Positions 1 through 7,019 of a DNA stretch of 14,147 nt are shown here, one piece after another (the stretch's first letter is position 1; each line of letters starts with the position of its first letter). The translations under genes and the position numbers were made by a program. The DNA lies in contig JAHIKO010000004.1 in the NCBI GenBank assembly GCA_018897535.1, positions 1-14,147 on the forward strand, in the 5' to 3' direction. This DNA comes from Candidatus Dependentiae bacterium (GTDB lineage Bacteria > Babelota > Babeliae > Babelales > UASB340). A model generated the notes under the pieces. That model was given only the letters and a program-made list of their open reading frames with translations, was not told where the DNA came from and did not search any database.

Positions 1-232
1 CATTTTGAATTAATTTTTGATATTTGACTTCATTGTAATCATGATCAATTAATCTGTATGCAATCGGATAACCAAATTTAATTGAAATATCTTGTGCAAC
101 AAAATCATCTACTCCGTAAAGCTCTATAACTAATCCATACTTTCCATAGATAATATTTTTTATATCATAAGAAATATTTTTATTTTTAATAATAGCCCAT
201 TTTTGCCAAATTTCATTGTTTAATTTTTTCAT
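1..232 (-). CDS. Possible immunity protein for the adjacent toxin-like gene (3' end beyond window)
   Basis: An open frame starts with ATG at 232 and runs off the left edge, giving at least 77 residues (begins MKKLNNEIWQKW, later LVIELYGVDD). It starts 7 nt after the stop codon of the toxin-like gene, and a ribosome-binding-like AGGAT overlaps that stop region, so the two are almost certainly co-transcribed and translationally coupled. There is no signal peptide, as expected for a cytoplasmic antitoxin protecting the producer. Small, acidic-to-neutral cytosolic ORFs directly after a polymorphic toxin are usually its immunity protein; that role is inferred from position and size only, and I do not recognise the protein family. 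The C-terminus is not in the window, so full length is unknown. Confidence 0.6.
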   Translation of the reverse strand, partial: MKKLNNEIWQKWAIIKNKNISYDIKNIIYGKYGLVIELYGVDDFVAQDISIKFGYPIAYRLIDHDYNEVKYQKLIQN

Positions 233-239
233 CTATATC

Positions 240-1325
240 CTAATAATATCTAACCTTTGTTTTTGAACCATCAGCATGTTGTAATTCATTGGTTGGATAA
301 CTAGTCGCACCATTCTTTGTACTTGAATGATTTCTAGAAATAACTGTTCTGCCATCCGACAAATAACCAACTTTTATCCCATTTCCATAATTTACGACCT
401 TTTTAATTTTTAATTTATCAAAGTCCATATCTTTTCGATTTACTCCTCCTGGTTTTTTATAAATATCAGATCTTCCTGATTTTTTATTTGTATCTTTTTC
501 AGCTCCTTCTATAAGCCCATCTTTTATAGGATCTTTACCTTTGGGTTTATCTTTATCCCGAGGTTTTTCATCATCAGTCTTTTTGGTCTTATCTGTAGCC
601 TTATTTTCACTTTTATTATTTTCTGCGCCTTTAGGCAGTTGCTTCTTATCTTCCTGCTTTTTTTTCTTATCAAAAAGACCTAAGGATTTAGCTAAACCAA
701 AAAGGGTTACTCCTGTAGAAACAACTGTTTCAATTATTGGTTCAGCTTTATCTCCAACAGTCATAAAAATTTGATCCATATTGTGTATTAAAATTGGATT
801 TCCAGCCGAATCACATACAAAATAACAATGTGGTTCTTCAAGAGATAATTCATACACTTCTATATCAACATCAGAATTTTCTTTTATTATTTTATCTATA
901 GATATTTCATTTAAGTTCACATCTAAAAGTTTATCTACTAAAGATAAATCCACACAATTAGTCCATGATTTTGTTTTTGAATTATAAAATTGCGATTCAG
1001 AATCAATTAACAATTGCCCATTATTCGAATTGTTTAAAGATGTTTCAAGTAAAATTAAGTTATAATTTATTAATTCTCTTTTTTTTATCTCTTTTGAAAT
1101 AGCTTTTATTTTTGTATTTGCGAATTCAAATAAACCATCTTCTCTTTCTTTCACACTTAAAATTTGATCTTCAATTTTTATATCTTGAATCTTTTTTACA
1201 CAAACTGGATTTGTGCCCAATACCACCAATGTATTCATTGGCAATCCAGAAAAAATTGTTTGAAAAAATAAATTTAGAAATAAGAACAGAATTGTTTGAA
1301 CAAATATTATTTTTCGACTTTTCAT
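240..1325 (-). CDS. Exported polymorphic-toxin-like protein with degenerate Hint domain
   Basis: The 361-aa product has three parts. Residues 1-26 form a signal peptide or N-terminal anchor (basic MKSRK, then a long hydrophobic run). Residues 27-182 look like a Hint (hedgehog/intein) domain: the start SGLPMNTLV, the KIQDIKIEDQILSV block, and the closing HCYFVCDSAGN...ILIHN match the pretoxin-Hint pattern. Residues 183-295 are a linker, very rich in Lys and Asp from about 219 to 285. Residues 296-361 form a compact C-terminal domain (YGNG, SDGRTVISR, SS, PTNELQ, KVRYY) resembling the small C-terminal domains of bacterial polymorphic toxins, perhaps a nuclease; I cannot assign the family. The usual first Cys of Hint (CFxxGT) is Gly27 here and the TxxH block reads DSES, so self-cleavage looks lost. 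ATG at 1325 is preceded by AAGGA. The next gene, 7 nt downstream, is an immunity candidate. Toxicity is inferred, not shown. Confidence 0.72.
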   Translation of the reverse strand: MKSRKIIFVQTILFLFLNLFFQTIFSGLPMNTLVVLGTNPVCVKKIQDIKIEDQILSVKEREDGLFEFANTKIKAISKEIKKRELINYNLILLETSLNNSNNGQLLIDSESQFYNSKTKSWTNCVDLSLVDKLLDVNLNEISIDKIIKENSDVDIEVYELSLEEPHCYFVCDSAGNPILIHNMDQIFMTVGDKAEPIIETVVSTGVTLFGLAKSLGLFDKKKKQEDKKQLPKGAENNKSENKATDKTKKTDDEKPRDKDKPKGKDPIKDGLIEGAEKDTNKKSGRSDIYKKPGGVNRKDMDFDKLKIKKVVNYGNGIKVGYLSDGRTVISRNHSSTKNGATSYPTNELQHADGSKTKVRYY

Positions 1326-1354
1326 ACATTCCTTTATCTCTTTGAAGCGTGATT

Positions 1355-1385
1355 TTTATACCACAAATTACTACATCCTGTTCAA
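1355..1385 (-). promoter_or_regulatory. Predicted extended -10 promoter for the toxin-like gene
   Basis: On the minus strand TTGAAC (1385-1380) lies 19 nt before TATAAA (1360-1355), and the -10 box is preceded by TGG, giving an extended -10 element. The transcript would begin near 1348 and leave a short leader holding the AAGGA ribosome binding site before ATG 1325. The spacer is longer than ideal and AT-rich DNA gives such matches by chance, so this is a moderate prediction. Confidence 0.38.
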
Positions 1386-1555
1386 ACCTTTTTAATTTCA
1401 ATTTTTTTACGGCAGCAACTCCTTAAAATTTAACATCAAATCAAATTTACAAACTTTTAGTAAATTACATAGAATTAAATAAAATGCAAGTAATTTTAAA
1501 ATAAAAATATAATTCTAATAGAATCCATTTAAAGAAATATTTTTAATTATTTTTT

Positions 1556-3196
1556 TTAAACAATCGTTGGAGTAATAAAAATCATCAATTGATCATCATT
1601 TTTTAATTTTCTTTTACCCGAAAAAAGCAATCCAATAACCGGAATATGCTGTAAAATTGGAACACCATTTTTTATCTTTCTTTTTTCATTGGAAATCAAA
1701 CCGCCGATAAGTGTCGTCTGACCGCTATTCAATAAAACTTTATTAGTCGTCTTATTCATAACAATCACAGAAGTTTTTGCATTAAACGTTGCATCTTTAA
1801 AATATGAATGTTCAACAAAAATATCCAAGAAAACAGATTTATTATCCGGCGTTACGGTTGGTTTAACCTTAAGTTTCATACCCAGATCTTTATAACTTAT
1901 TGTATCAATATTTCGTAAAGATCCTTCAATTCTTTCTTGCACATTTGTTTCTATTGGAACTTCATTACCAACCAAAATTTCCGCAAAATCTCCGCTATTA
2001 ACAAGAAGTGTTGGTTTTAAAATAGTTTCTATTTCACTTTTATTTTCTGCAGCATTTAAAACTAAATTTAAACGCTTTGTATTTAAATCATGACCGCCTA
2101 AAATAAATGGGAAATTTAAAAACTTACTTGCAGAATCCGGTAATAAATTTAATGCCCAATCCATTAAGTTACCGGTTTTAAAATCGCCCTGTCCATCGGT
2201 TTTTATTGGACCAAAACCTGCTACATTCCAACCGTGATTAATACTTGCCGATCTATTATAAACACCTGAAACTTGCAACCCAAAGCTTTCTTCAAAATCT
2301 TTTGCCGCCACAGCAATTCGAGCATCTATTCTTATTTGCGGTATATCAATATCAATCTGTTTTAAGAAATTTTTAAATTCCAAAATTTCAGACTTACTAC
2401 CTTTAAAAAATATCTTTTTTGATTCATCATCAAAAACTAAATAGTACCCCTTTTTATTTTCTGTTTTTCCAATAATTCCATACCACATTTTTTCCACACG
2501 CAGTTTAAACGTTTCTGAAAATTTTGCGTTATAAATTATTACAAAATCAGATATAAGCGAATCTGCGTATTTTGATTTTAAAATTAACACTGCATCTTTT
2601 AAATTCATAATTCGCAAAACATTATGCTCTCTTACAAGAACCAGTCTTGGAAATGCAGACGATAAAACAATTTTTAATGCAGATGATAGTGTAATATTTT
2701 CAAAATTTATATTACTGATAATTCCGGAAACTGACGAATCGATAATAAAATTTAAACCGGCAATTTTACCAATAAGCTCTATCACATTTTTTACATCTAC
2801 AGTTTTAGACTTAAAAGAAATTGTATTGTTCAATAATGGCTCATATTCGTATTGCAAGTTGATAATTTCTTGCAATTCTGCAAATTCAGTATCTTTTACA
2901 TCTAAAGTAGTATTTGTATTTTTAAAATTACTTAATAAGTTGTTAAGTTTATCTTTATCTTTTATTAGTTCATCAGCTTTTTTGGCTAGTTGGCTATCCT
3001 GCGTATTTACAATTTCTTTTACAGTATTTTCAAATTTTGAAAGTTCAGAATTATCATTTTTATCTTTTTCTTCTTGAAGCATGTCTGAAACATAATTTGG
3101 CACTCTTGATAAATCAGGTGCTTCTGTTGGAATAAAAACTTCATCGGCATTAAGTGAAATAAAAAACAATAAGCTAAAAATAAGATAAAAAATCAT
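1556..3196 (-). CDS. pilQ: Type IV pilus/type II secretion secretin (PilQ/GspD family)
   Basis: This 546-aa protein should form the outer-membrane ring channel of a type IV pilus, DNA-uptake or type II secretion-like machine. A signal peptide (residues 1-17, cleavage after LNA) is followed by a charged, probably helical region (about 35-115), an STN/N0-like domain (about 127-198, VDVKNVIELIGKIAGLNFII), an N1/NolW-like domain (about 210-282) and the secretin domain (about 285-546). The C-terminus carries typical secretin signatures: SYKDLGMKLKVKPTV, LLNSGQTTLIGGLI, and VPILQHIPVIGLLF followed by MIFITPTIV at the very end. It is the last gene of a three-gene minus-strand cluster, 17 nt after the PilP/GspC-like gene, with AGGGGG upstream of ATG 3196. 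It is shorter than many PilQ proteins because it lacks AMIN domains. Gene order (O-P-Q) favours PilQ over GspD; the family call is secure, the exact system less so. Confidence 0.9.
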   Translation of the reverse strand: MIFYLIFSLLFFISLNADEVFIPTEAPDLSRVPNYVSDMLQEEKDKNDNSELSKFENTVKEIVNTQDSQLAKKADELIKDKDKLNNLLSNFKNTNTTLDVKDTEFAELQEIINLQYEYEPLLNNTISFKSKTVDVKNVIELIGKIAGLNFIIDSSVSGIISNINFENITLSSALKIVLSSAFPRLVLVREHNVLRIMNLKDAVLILKSKYADSLISDFVIIYNAKFSETFKLRVEKMWYGIIGKTENKKGYYLVFDDESKKIFFKGSKSEILEFKNFLKQIDIDIPQIRIDARIAVAAKDFEESFGLQVSGVYNRSASINHGWNVAGFGPIKTDGQGDFKTGNLMDWALNLLPDSASKFLNFPFILGGHDLNTKRLNLVLNAAENKSEIETILKPTLLVNSGDFAEILVGNEVPIETNVQERIEGSLRNIDTISYKDLGMKLKVKPTVTPDNKSVFLDIFVEHSYFKDATFNAKTSVIVMNKTTNKVLLNSGQTTLIGGLISNEKRKIKNGVPILQHIPVIGLLFSGKRKLKNDDQLMIFITPTIV

Positions 3197-3213
3197 TACA
3201 ATATGCCCCCTAA

Positions 3214-3525
3214 TTAAATACTTAAATTTATTTTTTTATTATTCTTAAATAGTTCTATCTGATTTTCACATATTTTTATAACTTTATAACCCCAAACTGT
3301 ATCGCCAATATATACGGTTTCTTGTATGTCTGTCTTTTGTAAAACAGCACCAAAAGAGCTATTACAACTTAAAATAGCTACCAAGTTTATATTTTCATGA
3401 TTGCCAATATTCTTTTGATTTACTTTATCGCTCTCAAAAGAAAAAGGGTTTCTTGATAAAAGATTTTTACACAAGAAACCCAATATTAAAAATATTAAAA
3501 ATAACAATTTATACTTTGTTTTCAT
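3214..3525 (-). CDS. PilP/GspC-like inner-membrane-to-secretin linker protein
   Basis: The 103-aa product has an N-terminal membrane anchor or signal (residues 5-24) and a small beta-rich domain (about 48-102) with the pattern LVAIL...GAVLQ...VYIGDTVWGYKVIKI...IELF, which fits the homology-region fold shared by PilP and GspC. Those proteins link the inner-membrane assembly platform to the N-terminal domains of the secretin. Its first 17 nt overlap the end of the PilO-like gene and its stop lies 17 nt before the secretin start, so all three form one transcription unit. Sequence similarity is weak at this length; position between a PilO-like gene and a secretin gene is the main support. The Pro-rich linker seen in classical PilP is absent, so this is a minimal version. 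Confidence 0.68.
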   Translation of the reverse strand: MKTKYKLLFLIFLILGFLCKNLLSRNPFSFESDKVNQKNIGNHENINLVAILSCNSSFGAVLQKTDIQETVYIGDTVWGYKVIKICENQIELFKNNKKINLSI

Positions 3526-4075
3526 TTATAAAACTCATAATTTTTAAATCTAATAAAAAATTTAAACCTGTCTTTTCAAAATTTACAAAATAAATATTTT
3601 TAATTTTAATTAAATTTTTAAATATAAAATCGTTGGAAATAAAAGATGTTAAATTATCAAAATCACCCTGAATATAAAATCTATAAACTTTATACTTATA
3701 ATTACCCTTTTTTATAGTTGGTAATTTTGAATATTTTAAACAATTTAACGAATATTTTTCTAAAGATACTAATATTGTATTTAATACATTTTTATCTAAA
3801 TTTTGATCTAATTTTAATTTATCAAATTCTTGATTAAGATTTAGATTTTCGTTATTTAAATTTTTGTTTGTAAAAACAACCTTATTATAAATCTCTTTTT
3901 GTTGATTCAGATCTTTTAGCTGAAAATTTAAATTATCTATTTTATAATTTTTAGGATTTAAAAAAAACAGATAGAAAATCCCATAAATAGCGAATAGAAG
4001 TAAAACCGACAAAAGATATTTATAATAAGTTTTTGTTTTTATAAAATTTTGCATAATATTCTTTAAAAATTTCAT
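3509..4075 (-). CDS. PilO-like type IV pilus assembly protein
   Basis: The 188-aa product has a short cytoplasmic N-terminus, one transmembrane helix (about residues 19-40, ending in FFLNPKNY), a predicted coiled coil (about 42-95, rich in Leu, Asn and Lys) and a C-terminal domain that ends in alternating hydrophobic strands. This architecture (TM, coiled coil, ferredoxin-like domain) is that of PilO/GspM, which forms the inner-membrane platform with PilN and PilP. It is the first gene of the pilO-P-Q-like cluster. The ATG at 4075 has only a weak ribosome-binding match; an internal ATG at codon 8 is preceded by AAAGAA, so the real start could be seven residues later. No PilM or PilN is adjacent: upstream DNA holds only a divergent gene. 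The identity rests on architecture and neighbours rather than on conserved motifs. Confidence 0.6.
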   Translation of the reverse strand: MKFLKNIMQNFIKTKTYYKYLLSVLLLFAIYGIFYLFFLNPKNYKIDNLNFQLKDLNQQKEIYNKVVFTNKNLNNENLNLNQEFDKLKLDQNLDKNVLNTILVSLEKYSLNCLKYSKLPTIKKGNYKYKVYRFYIQGDFDNLTSFISNDFIFKNLIKIKNIYFVNFEKTGLNFLLDLKIMSFINENKV

Positions 4076-4167
4076 TTTTTTGAATCTTAAAAGAATATTA
4101 TTGCAAAAGTAAAGTATTTAAAAATTAAATTAACTTGAAAAAAACATACAAATTTAATTAACATTTA

Positions 4168-4175
4168 ATTATAAT
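4168..4175. promoter_or_regulatory. Possible shared -10 element for divergent pilO-like and phosphatase genes
   Basis: The sequence ATTATAAT contains TATAAT on both strands (plus 4170-4175, minus 4173-4168). It is 33 nt before the phosphatase ATG and could also serve the pilO-P-Q-like cluster with a leader of about 86 nt. Neither direction has a good -35 box (TACAAA on plus, TTTTAA on minus), and such strings are common in AT-rich DNA, so the call is tentative. Confidence 0.25.
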
Positions 4176-4208
4176 AAATTCCCATCCATTTTAAAATTAA
4201 GGTTATTT

Positions 4209-5669
4209 ATGAAAACAAATAGGACAAATTTATTTTTTTTAATAGTCTTTTTGAGTTTTTCGTTAATTCAAAATTTAATGTGCATGAGAGATAAAAGAAT
4301 AAAAAACATGACTAAAATAGAACCGTCTCAAGAATATAAAAAAAAGAAACGATCTGAAAGTATTCACGATCAGGTAAGCGAAAAAATCCTATCCGATATA
4401 GTTTTTAACGACAGTCTCGACGATAGTGTTTTATGTGATAAATACATATTTTTAAATATTGATGGTTTTAAAGAATCATTCAAAAACGAATTAGATCTAT
4501 TTAGAAAAAATATAACTAAGCTTATTGATAATAAAAATTTCAAAACAGCAATTTCGCTTCAAGAAAAAGATATATATGATCAACGCAGTATTTATTATGG
4601 AAGACTAACTCAGTCAAAAAATCTAATTAATTCATATTCTATCGGGGATATTCATGCAAGTTCGCTACATTTAATTAAAGATTTAAGAAAATTAAAAAGT
4701 TTAGGAGTTTTAACAGATAAATTGGAATTAATAAATTTAAAAAATGATAATCAACAAGAAATGGAAACATATTTTATTAACACAGGCGACATAATAGATA
4801 GAGGTTTAAATGGAGCTGAATGCATTTATCTTTTTATGCTGCTGTTTAATAAAAATCCCAATAATGTAATTTTGCTACGTGGAAATCATGAATCATTTAT
4901 CACTTCACATAATTACGGTTTTTCAATGGAAATAGGTAGATATTTTTCCAATATAGAAAGTAATCTATTTGATGAAGTAATCAAATATTTTAAAACATTA
5001 GGAAAAGATATAAATCAAGATGAATTGGATTTAAATAAATCAGATCTGGAAAAAATAATGAAACTATATTTTGAAAATTCAAATTATAAAAATATAATTT
5101 CAACACTAAAATTACTACCATCAACTGCATTTTTAATTGATAAAAACAAATTTACAATACAATTTTCCCATGGAACAATTGATACTGCATTTAAATTAAA
5201 TAAAAGAAATAAAAAAAATGCCATAAAACTTCAAGCCGATAAAACTTTTATAAATGATAATTATAATAAATATATCTGGGGAGACAGCATACTTGATGGA
5301 GATGTTGATGAAAAAAGAAACAATTCAGAAGGCTTATCTGAAAAAGATATTTATCAATATATGGAAACAAATAATATAAATTTATTTGTTTGTGGTCATA
5401 ATCACTACAGCAAAAATTTAAACAAATACGGGTTTATGTACACTACAAATAACGAAGGCACTAAAAATATAATCCGACATATTCAATTTTTTGGAATATA
5501 TAAATACATGCCATCAATAGTAAACATATCTTTCAATAAAAAAATAAATATTAACCCTATTTATATAGATACAAAAGAGGATTTAAATATTCCAAGCAAT
5601 CCTATGCCTGATTTTTTACGCAAAAATTTTAAATTTAATTTTTTATGGTGGCTTAAAAAACAAACCTAA
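4209..5669 (+). CDS. Exported PPP-family metallophosphatase (Ser/Thr phosphatase-like)
   Basis: The 486-aa product carries all the metal-binding motifs of the PPP phosphoesterase family in order: GDIHAS (146-151), GDIIDRG (193-199), RGNHES (224-229), SHG (320-322) and CGHNH (395-399), plus YIWGDS (355-360), close to the LWSDP block of eukaryote-type Ser/Thr phosphatases. Predicted metal ligands are D147, H149, D194, N226, H321 and H397, so the enzyme looks active. The known activity of the family is hydrolysis of phosphoserine/threonine or dinucleoside polyphosphates; the substrate here is unknown. The N-terminus (residues 8-25) is a signal peptide or membrane anchor, so the enzyme probably acts outside the cytoplasm, which is unusual. 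Residues 26-140 form an extra N-terminal region with no recognised domain, and an insertion (about 235-300) separates the GNHE and SHG motifs. AAGG lies 7 nt before ATG 4209. It is transcribed alone, convergent with the M23 peptidase gene. Confidence 0.85.
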   Translation: MKTNRTNLFFLIVFLSFSLIQNLMCMRDKRIKNMTKIEPSQEYKKKKRSESIHDQVSEKILSDIVFNDSLDDSVLCDKYIFLNIDGFKESFKNELDLFRKNITKLIDNKNFKTAISLQEKDIYDQRSIYYGRLTQSKNLINSYSIGDIHASSLHLIKDLRKLKSLGVLTDKLELINLKNDNQQEMETYFINTGDIIDRGLNGAECIYLFMLLFNKNPNNVILLRGNHESFITSHNYGFSMEIGRYFSNIESNLFDEVIKYFKTLGKDINQDELDLNKSDLEKIMKLYFENSNYKNIISTLKLLPSTAFLIDKNKFTIQFSHGTIDTAFKLNKRNKKNAIKLQADKTFINDNYNKYIWGDSILDGDVDEKRNNSEGLSEKDIYQYMETNNINLFVCGHNHYSKNLNKYGFMYTTNNEGTKNIIRHIQFFGIYKYMPSIVNISFNKKININPIYIDTKEDLNIPSNPMPDFLRKNFKFNFLWWLKKQT

Positions 5670-5684
5670 ATTAAAAATTAAATT

Positions 5685-6896
5685 TTAAAAATTCTTTTGT
5701 GTCCACTGGAATGGATCAACAGCCACGTTATTAACTCTTAATTCCCAGTGCAGGTGATAACCATTGGCATAACCTGTCATACCCATACGACCAATCTTAT
5801 TACCCTTTTTAACCAAATCACCAACCTCAATATCTGCAAAGTCTTCCAGATGACAGTATATTGTAAATACGCCAATACCATGATCAAGAACAATAGTATT
5901 TCCTGTTAATAAAAATCTATCTTTTATAACAACTTTACCCTCTTGGCTGGCCCAAATAACACTTCTCGGATTATTCAAAATATCAACAGCCTTGTGCATA
6001 TAATGTCCCTTTTCAGAAGTTGTTCTAATCTCGCCAAAAGGAGTTGTTATTTTTTTAATATCAACAGGAACTTCAAATCTTCCGGTCCATAATTTTTTAT
6101 TTGGAGAATCAGTAAGCCATTTTTCAATAGCATCTTCCAATATTCTATTGCTCATACTAACTTCTTTTTCTTCTTCAAGCTTACCTTTTTCAACTACAAA
6201 GCCTTTTTGTTTTGGAAAATTATATTCCTGAATATCAACTCTTCCTGAAAGGTTCATATCATGACCAACAAAATCTTTAACTTTTGCATTCAATTGGTAT
6301 TCACCGGCATTTAAATCACAATCAACCGGAATAAAAGATTCATAAACTGTTGAATATTCAGACTCAGGATAAAATTCATAATTTTTTTCAAGAAATTGAA
6401 TTTTGGCATCTGCAAGTTTTTTATTCGCTTTAATTTTTGCATGAATTGTTCTGCCCTGTAAAACTTTATATGATTGATCAATAAATGTTGCATTTAAATC
6501 GGTATTATCAACATAAAAATCTAAATTCATCTGATTTTTATTTTGATGTTTACTTGCATCAACAATATCCACAGTTAAATTGTGTTTACCATCAAGCAAT
6601 GTTGTTGTATCTATTGTTAATGGAAAATTTAAACTCTTTTTATTTATTTTTTTTGTTCCATCCAAATCTAACATTTTTCCATCAAGATAAACGTCTATAT
6701 GATCAATTTTATAGCCATTATTTGAAACTATTTTAGATTGAACCACTCCGGAATAATAATCTCCCGAAGTCAGCCCTTTTGTACTAATTTCAGGAACAAC
6801 CGAATAGGTTGAATAACTAATGGCCTTATAACCTAAAAACAGTGTAATTAAACCTAAAAAACTAATAATTAACGGAACTTTAAATTTGTGAAACAT
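5685..6896 (-). CDS. Membrane-anchored M23/LytM-family peptidase
   Basis: This 403-aa protein is predicted to cleave or help remodel peptidoglycan cross-bridges in the periplasm. A single N-terminal transmembrane anchor (about residues 8-27) is followed by a beta-rich region (about 45-225) that resembles Ig-like modules, a short charged helical stretch (235-260) and the LytM peptidase domain (about 275-398). The zinc and catalytic residues are present: H301 and D305 in HKAVD, H349 in YCHLEDF, and H381/H383 in HLHWELR. The usual Gly of the HxGxD motif is Ala here, which should not remove zinc binding. The conserved VDPFQW ends the domain. AAAAGGGC precedes ATG 6896. The gene is monocistronic, divergent from uvrC and convergent with the phosphatase gene, with only 15 nt between the two stop codons. 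An anchored M23 enzyme with intact residues suggests retained cell-wall turnover. Confidence 0.93.
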   Translation of the reverse strand: MFHKFKVPLIISFLGLITLFLGYKAISYSTYSVVPEISTKGLTSGDYYSGVVQSKIVSNNGYKIDHIDVYLDGKMLDLDGTKKINKKSLNFPLTIDTTTLLDGKHNLTVDIVDASKHQNKNQMNLDFYVDNTDLNATFIDQSYKVLQGRTIHAKIKANKKLADAKIQFLEKNYEFYPESEYSTVYESFIPVDCDLNAGEYQLNAKVKDFVGHDMNLSGRVDIQEYNFPKQKGFVVEKGKLEEEKEVSMSNRILEDAIEKWLTDSPNKKLWTGRFEVPVDIKKITTPFGEIRTTSEKGHYMHKAVDILNNPRSVIWASQEGKVVIKDRFLLTGNTIVLDHGIGVFTIYCHLEDFADIEVGDLVKKGNKIGRMGMTGYANGYHLHWELRVNNVAVDPFQWTQKNF

Positions 6897-7019
6897 AAAT
6901 ATGCCCTTTTTTGTTATTTTTAACTATATTTTTACAAACAAAACAACCCGGTTGCATCGTTCATTTAATATACATATTTTTATTATGTAGTAAATTATTT
7001 TTAAATTTAAAAAGCAATT

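Noticed and set aside
541..774. Plus-strand 77-codon ORF inside the toxin-like gene
   Set aside because: It is antisense to the Lys/Asp-rich linker; its Ser/Leu/Phe-rich product is what the complement of that linker gives, and there is no independent support.
1171..1401. Minus-strand 76-codon ORF overlapping the start of the toxin-like gene
   Set aside because: It overlaps the signal-peptide region in another frame and shows no family pattern; the toxin-like frame has the ribosome binding site and domain structure.
1512..1524. Inverted repeat ATTCTA-A-TAGAAT downstream of the secretin gene, as a terminator
   Set aside because: Its 1-nt loop is too tight for a hairpin, the arms are A/T-rich and weak, and the following T run is interrupted.
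5670..5690. AAAAT-TAA-ATTTT inverted repeat between the convergent phosphatase and M23 genes as a bidirectional terminator
   Set aside because: The stem is only A/T, overlaps the end of the M23 frame and is expected by chance in such AT-rich DNA.
6952..6980. TTGCAT...TATTTT as a uvrC promoter
   Set aside because: The -35 box matches the consensus at only three positions and the -10 box is poor; other A/T strings in the gap fit as well.
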